16,828 nt of DNA from the NCBI GenBank assembly GCA_022360075.1, contig JAKSDN010001420.1:1-16828 (forward strand). The letters run 5' to 3'. Below are positions 14,628 through 16,828 of this stretch, in pieces. Positions within the stretch are counted from its first letter, which is position 1; each line of letters begins with the position of its first letter. Position numbers and translations under genes: made by a program. Under the pieces are notes generated by a model. That model saw only the letters and a list, made by a program, of their open reading frames with translations, did not search any database and was not told where the DNA came from. The DNA is from Kiloniellales bacterium (GTDB lineage: Bacteria; Pseudomonadota; Alphaproteobacteria; Kiloniellales; JAKSDN01).

Positions 14628-15173
14628 CTAGGGTTGCCGCTCGTGCGGCTCCAGCATGGCACGGAGGCTCCTCGCCATGGCTGCCTTCTCGTCGGCATCG
14701 AGCATCGCGATGAGGCGGTGCTCGGCCGCGGCGTGGACCGGCATCGCCTCGTCGGCCAGGCGCTTGCCCTCGGGGGTCAGGCGCACGATCACACCGCGGC
14801 CGTCCCGCGGATCGCGCAGCCGCTCGACGTGTCCGGCCTGTTCCAAGCGGGAGATCAGCAGGGAGAGACCACCGGAGGTGAACAGCAGGGACTGAAGCAG
14901 CTCGCGCGGCGACATCTGGTGCGGAGCCGGCGCGACCCGCAGCGTCGCGATCACGGCGTACTCGTGGTAGCGCAGCCGAAAGGGCGCCAGCGCCTCGTTG
15001 ACCTCCTGCAGGATGAAGTCCTGCAGCCGGATGATCCGGCCGACGATGCCCTTGGCCGAGCTGTCGATGTCCGGCCGGCTGATTCGCCAGCGCTCCAGCC
15101 CGCGCTCGATCACGTCGCCCGGCCTCGTCTCCGGCGCCTCAACAGCCGCTATCGCCTTCTTCGAGGAACTCAC
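14628..15173 (-). CDS. MarR-family transcriptional regulator
   Basis: A 181-residue MarR-type winged-helix repressor or activator. Helices at about 40-80 form the dimer region. SPRELLQSLLFTSGGLSLLISRLEQAGHVER at 88-118 is the DNA-binding helix-turn-helix with its recognition helix, and DPRDGRG (121-127) is the canonical wing. LTPEGKRLADEA follows, as in most MarR proteins. About 30 extra residues at the N-terminus are of unknown role. The start is GTG at 15173, with AGGCAGG just upstream. It is divergent from the solute-binding gene, and a palindrome in the gap (15269-15290) is its probable operator, so it most likely controls the transport genes and itself. Whether it also affects the downstream GT4 gene is unclear. 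The ligand is unknown. Confidence 0.9.
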   Translation of the reverse strand: MSSSKKAIAAVEAPETRPGDVIERGLERWRISRPDIDSSAKGIVGRIIRLQDFILQEVNEALAPFRLRYHEYAVIATLRVAPAPHQMSPRELLQSLLFTSGGLSLLISRLEQAGHVERLRDPRDGRGVIVRLTPEGKRLADEAMPVHAAAEHRLIAMLDADEKAAMARSLRAMLEPHERQP

Positions 15174-15268
15174 GCAGCCTGCCTCGACTCCAATTCAACC
15201 GAAAGCTGTCCCGGCTCGACGCGAACCGGCCCGGCCCGACGCTATCTCAAGCGCCCGGTCGGTGAAAA

Positions 15269-15290
15269 TATCTTTCTTGCAAGATAAATA
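15269..15290. promoter_or_regulatory. Candidate MarR operator and overlapping promoter
   Basis: An imperfect 22-bp palindrome centred at 15279/15280 matches at 9 of 11 positions, with a perfect core TCTTGCAAGA (15275-15284), in an AT-rich patch between divergent marR and solute-binding genes. On the plus strand TTGCAA (15277-15282) and TAGAGT (15300-15305), 17 nt apart, could be a promoter that the regulator would cover. Confidence 0.5.
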
Positions 15291-15380
15291 AAGGAGCCAT
15301 AGAGTTTCTGCGGCAGGGAGGCTGGCATTCCATCCGTCTCCGCCGACAAGCACAAAACGGCAGAAACATGGGAGGACAAG

Positions 15381-16418
15381 ATGACTCGTAGCGTCGGGCG
15401 ACGGCCCATCCTCGGAACCCTCGCGGCTGTCTCGCTCGCCTTCGGGGCGGGGGAGGCCTCGGCCGCGGAACTGGTCATTGCCACCTTCGGCGGTTCCTTC
15501 GCCGACGAGACCCGGACCTGCCATGTCGAAGCCTTCGAGAAGGCGACCGGGGCGACCGCCGTGATCGTGCTGGGAAGCTCCGTGGACCAGGCCGCGAAGA
15601 TCCGCGCGACGGCCGGTGCCGCCGAGATCGACGTCGCCTACATGGACATCTCGATCGCCAAGCAGGTGAAGGCCGAGGGCCTGCTCGAGACGCTCGACTT
15701 CTCGTCGCTCTCCAGCTTTGCCGAGGTCGCACCCCAGGCTTTCGACGCGGACGGCAACTTCGTCAACTTCATGACCGCCGCCACGACCATCGCCTACGAC
15801 CCGCGCGCCTTCGCGACGCCGCCCGATAGCTGGTCCGTGTTCTTCGATCCGCAGTACAAGGGCAAGTTCGCGCTCGGCGACATTTCTGGCACCTCGGGCC
15901 TGCACTTTCTGCTGGCCATGAATCGGATGGAGGGCGGCACGCTCGACAACCTCGATGCAGGCTTCGCCAAAATCGACGAGATCGCCGGCGAGGCCGTCAT
16001 GTTCTACACCCAGGCCGATCAGCTCGTGCAGCTCTTCGACCGCGGCGAGATCGTGCTGGCTCCCTGGTATCCGGACCGGGTCGGCTCGGCGGCCGACAAG
16101 GGCGTGCCGGTTGCGATCGCCTATCCCAAGGAAGGTGCCGTCGGCATCCAGCCGACTCTGTCGGTCCCGAAGGGCGCGCCGAACCGGGATCTGGCGATGC
16201 AGTACATCGACGTGGTCCTGTCCAAGGAGGGGCAACGCTGCTTTGCCGAGCGCAAGTACGCCGGTCCGGTTAACACGAAAGTCTCTCTCTCCGACAAGGT
16301 GAAGGCCCTGGTGCCCTTCGGCGAGAGCTACGAAAAGCTCTGGTACCCGGACACGGACGCCGTCGCGCAGAAGCGGCCGGACTGGACCCGCCGTTGGCAG
16401 CGCGAGATCAATCGCTGA
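15381..16418 (+). CDS. Periplasmic ABC transporter solute-binding protein (spermidine/putrescine-type)
   Basis: A 345-residue extracellular solute-binding protein resembling the PotD/PotF group. The signal peptide is clear: basic MTRSVGRRPIL, a hydrophobic core, and a likely cut at ASA-AE (28/29). The paired arginines hint at Tat export but the motif is weak. The mature part starts ELVIATFGGSF, typical of this family. The mid part has TTIAYDPRAF near 135, DSWSVFFDPQYKGKFAL near 149 and APWYPDR near 227, which is the hinge and ligand region. Two cysteines (47 and 287) are the only ones and could form a disulfide. GGGAGGAC gives a strong ribosome site. It is divergent from marR and followed after 268 bp by the ABC ATPase gene. 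The ligand is inferred; polyamine or another small cation/organic acid is possible. Confidence 0.85.
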   Translation: MTRSVGRRPILGTLAAVSLAFGAGEASAAELVIATFGGSFADETRTCHVEAFEKATGATAVIVLGSSVDQAAKIRATAGAAEIDVAYMDISIAKQVKAEGLLETLDFSSLSSFAEVAPQAFDADGNFVNFMTAATTIAYDPRAFATPPDSWSVFFDPQYKGKFALGDISGTSGLHFLLAMNRMEGGTLDNLDAGFAKIDEIAGEAVMFYTQADQLVQLFDRGEIVLAPWYPDRVGSAADKGVPVAIAYPKEGAVGIQPTLSVPKGAPNRDLAMQYIDVVLSKEGQRCFAERKYAGPVNTKVSLSDKVKALVPFGESYEKLWYPDTDAVAQKRPDWTRRWQREINR

Positions 16419-16436
16419 GGCCTGTTCGACGGAACG

Positions 16437-16457
16437 TCGGCGCGTCGATTGCGCCGA
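16437..16457. repeat. Hairpin after solute-binding gene
   Basis: TCGGCGC (16437-16443) and GCGCCGA (16451-16457) form a perfect 7-bp stem around a 7-nt loop, 19 nt after the stop codon. No T-run follows, so RNA 3'-end protection is more likely than intrinsic termination. Confidence 0.45.
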
Positions 16458-16509
16458 TCGGCTGAGAGGCAAAGAGAGTGTCTTGCAGCGCGGGATGACC
16501 AGCCTGCTT

Positions 16510-16613
16510 GCTTCGAGACGCATTCTATCGAACGCTCCTCGGCATGAGGTTCAATTCTAATGCCAGCAAAGCCTAACCTCATGCTGAGGAGCCCCGAAGG
16601 TGCGTCTCGAAGC
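16510..16613. repeat. REP-like imperfect inverted repeat, 104 bp
   Basis: The outer arms GCTTCGAGACGCA (16510-16522) and TGCGTCTCGAAGC (16601-16613) are perfect complements. The inner arms 16535-16551 and 16575-16591 match at 16 of 17. The middle parts differ, and the loop is about 23 nt. Sequences of the form CCTCATGCTGAGGAG plus CGTCTCGAAG recur in many alphaproteobacterial intergenic regions. Here it lies between the solute-binding and ATPase genes and could fold in the mRNA. Confidence 0.75.
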
Positions 16614-16686
16614 ACGCGCGTCGGATCTGCAGATGTTACGAGATGGCGCACTGACGCCCAGCCGGCCTGAGAGAGTCTGAGCTGGG

Positions 16687-16828
16687 ATGAGCACGCTCGC
16701 CATCGCTGGTCTGACCAAGCGCTACGGCGAGGCCACGGTCGTCGACCGCTTCGGCCTCGAGGTCGCGCAAGGCGAGTTCGTCGCCCTGCTCGGCCCCTCG
16801 GGCTGCGGCAAGACGACGATCCTGCGCA
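16687..16828 (+). CDS. ABC transporter ATP-binding protein, 5' part only (PotA-like)
   Basis: The first 47 codons of an ABC ATPase, cut by the right edge. It reads MSTLAIAGLTKRYGEATVVDRF, with the A-loop Tyr at residue 13. The Walker A motif GPSGCGKTT lies at residues 36-44 and binds ATP phosphates. The start pattern (short beta strand, LTKRYG, then GEFVALLGPSGCGKTT) is typical of importer ATPases of the polyamine/iron/sulfate group. It follows the solute-binding gene on the same strand, so it should energise that importer; permease genes are expected further right. The ribosome site before the ATG is weak, and transcription may be shared with the upstream gene across the inverted repeat. Confidence 0.9.
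   Translation, partial: MSTLAIAGLTKRYGEATVVDRFGLEVAQGEFVALLGPSGCGKTTILR

Noticed and set aside
16328..16651. Minus-strand open frame across the inverted repeat
   Set aside because: Covers the end of the solute-binding gene and the palindrome; no domain and no plausible start context.

Overview
The window looks like chromosomal DNA of a high-GC alphaproteobacterium. Sampled lines in the flanking genes run near 70% G+C, GTG and TTG starts are common, and the genes resemble Rhodospirillales-type exopolysaccharide loci. That placement is an inference from gene families and composition, not a database result. No rRNA, tRNA, CRISPR array, transposase or integrase was seen.

Layout, left to right. 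(1) A leftward group at 1-2075 encodes an acyl carrier protein, the 'exosortase A system-associated' hydrolase 2, and hydrolase 1 (cut by the window edge). (2) A 600-bp divergent control region follows. It holds a candidate sigma-54-type promoter and, just after it, two mutually exclusive hairpins. (3) A rightward pair encodes a glutamine-synthetase-fold gamma-glutamylamide ligase (PuuA-like) and an asparagine-synthase-type amidotransferase (4195-6054). (4) A leftward O-antigen ligase/polymerase (5988-8483) carries an extra beta-rich, carbohydrate-binding-like insert. Its 3' end overlaps the amidotransferase gene by 67 nt on the opposite strand. (5) A rightward, lower-GC patch (8630-10743) holds a glycosyltransferase and a class I methyltransferase, probably acquired separately. 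(6) A leftward group encodes a GT4 glycosyltransferase, a Wzx-type flippase and a second methyltransferase (14491 down to 10824). (7) A separate transport module follows: a leftward MarR-family regulator, a rightward polyamine-type ABC solute-binding protein, and the start of the matching ABC ATPase. A palindrome in the divergent gap is a candidate operator, and a REP-like inverted repeat lies between the solute-binding and ATPase genes.

Taken together, 1-14491 reads as a surface-polysaccharide locus: glycosyltransferases build a lipid-linked unit, methyltransferases and the amidation pair decorate it, the flippase moves it across the inner membrane, and the Wzy/WaaL-like protein polymerises or transfers it. 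The ACP and hydrolases suggest an acyl or small-molecule modification, as in exosortase-associated EPS loci, although no exosortase lies in this window. Most attractive for a second look: the GS-like ligase plus amidotransferase module with its structured leader, the insert-bearing ligase, the diverged amidotransferase N-terminus, and the pair of hydrolases with unusual nucleophile elbows.
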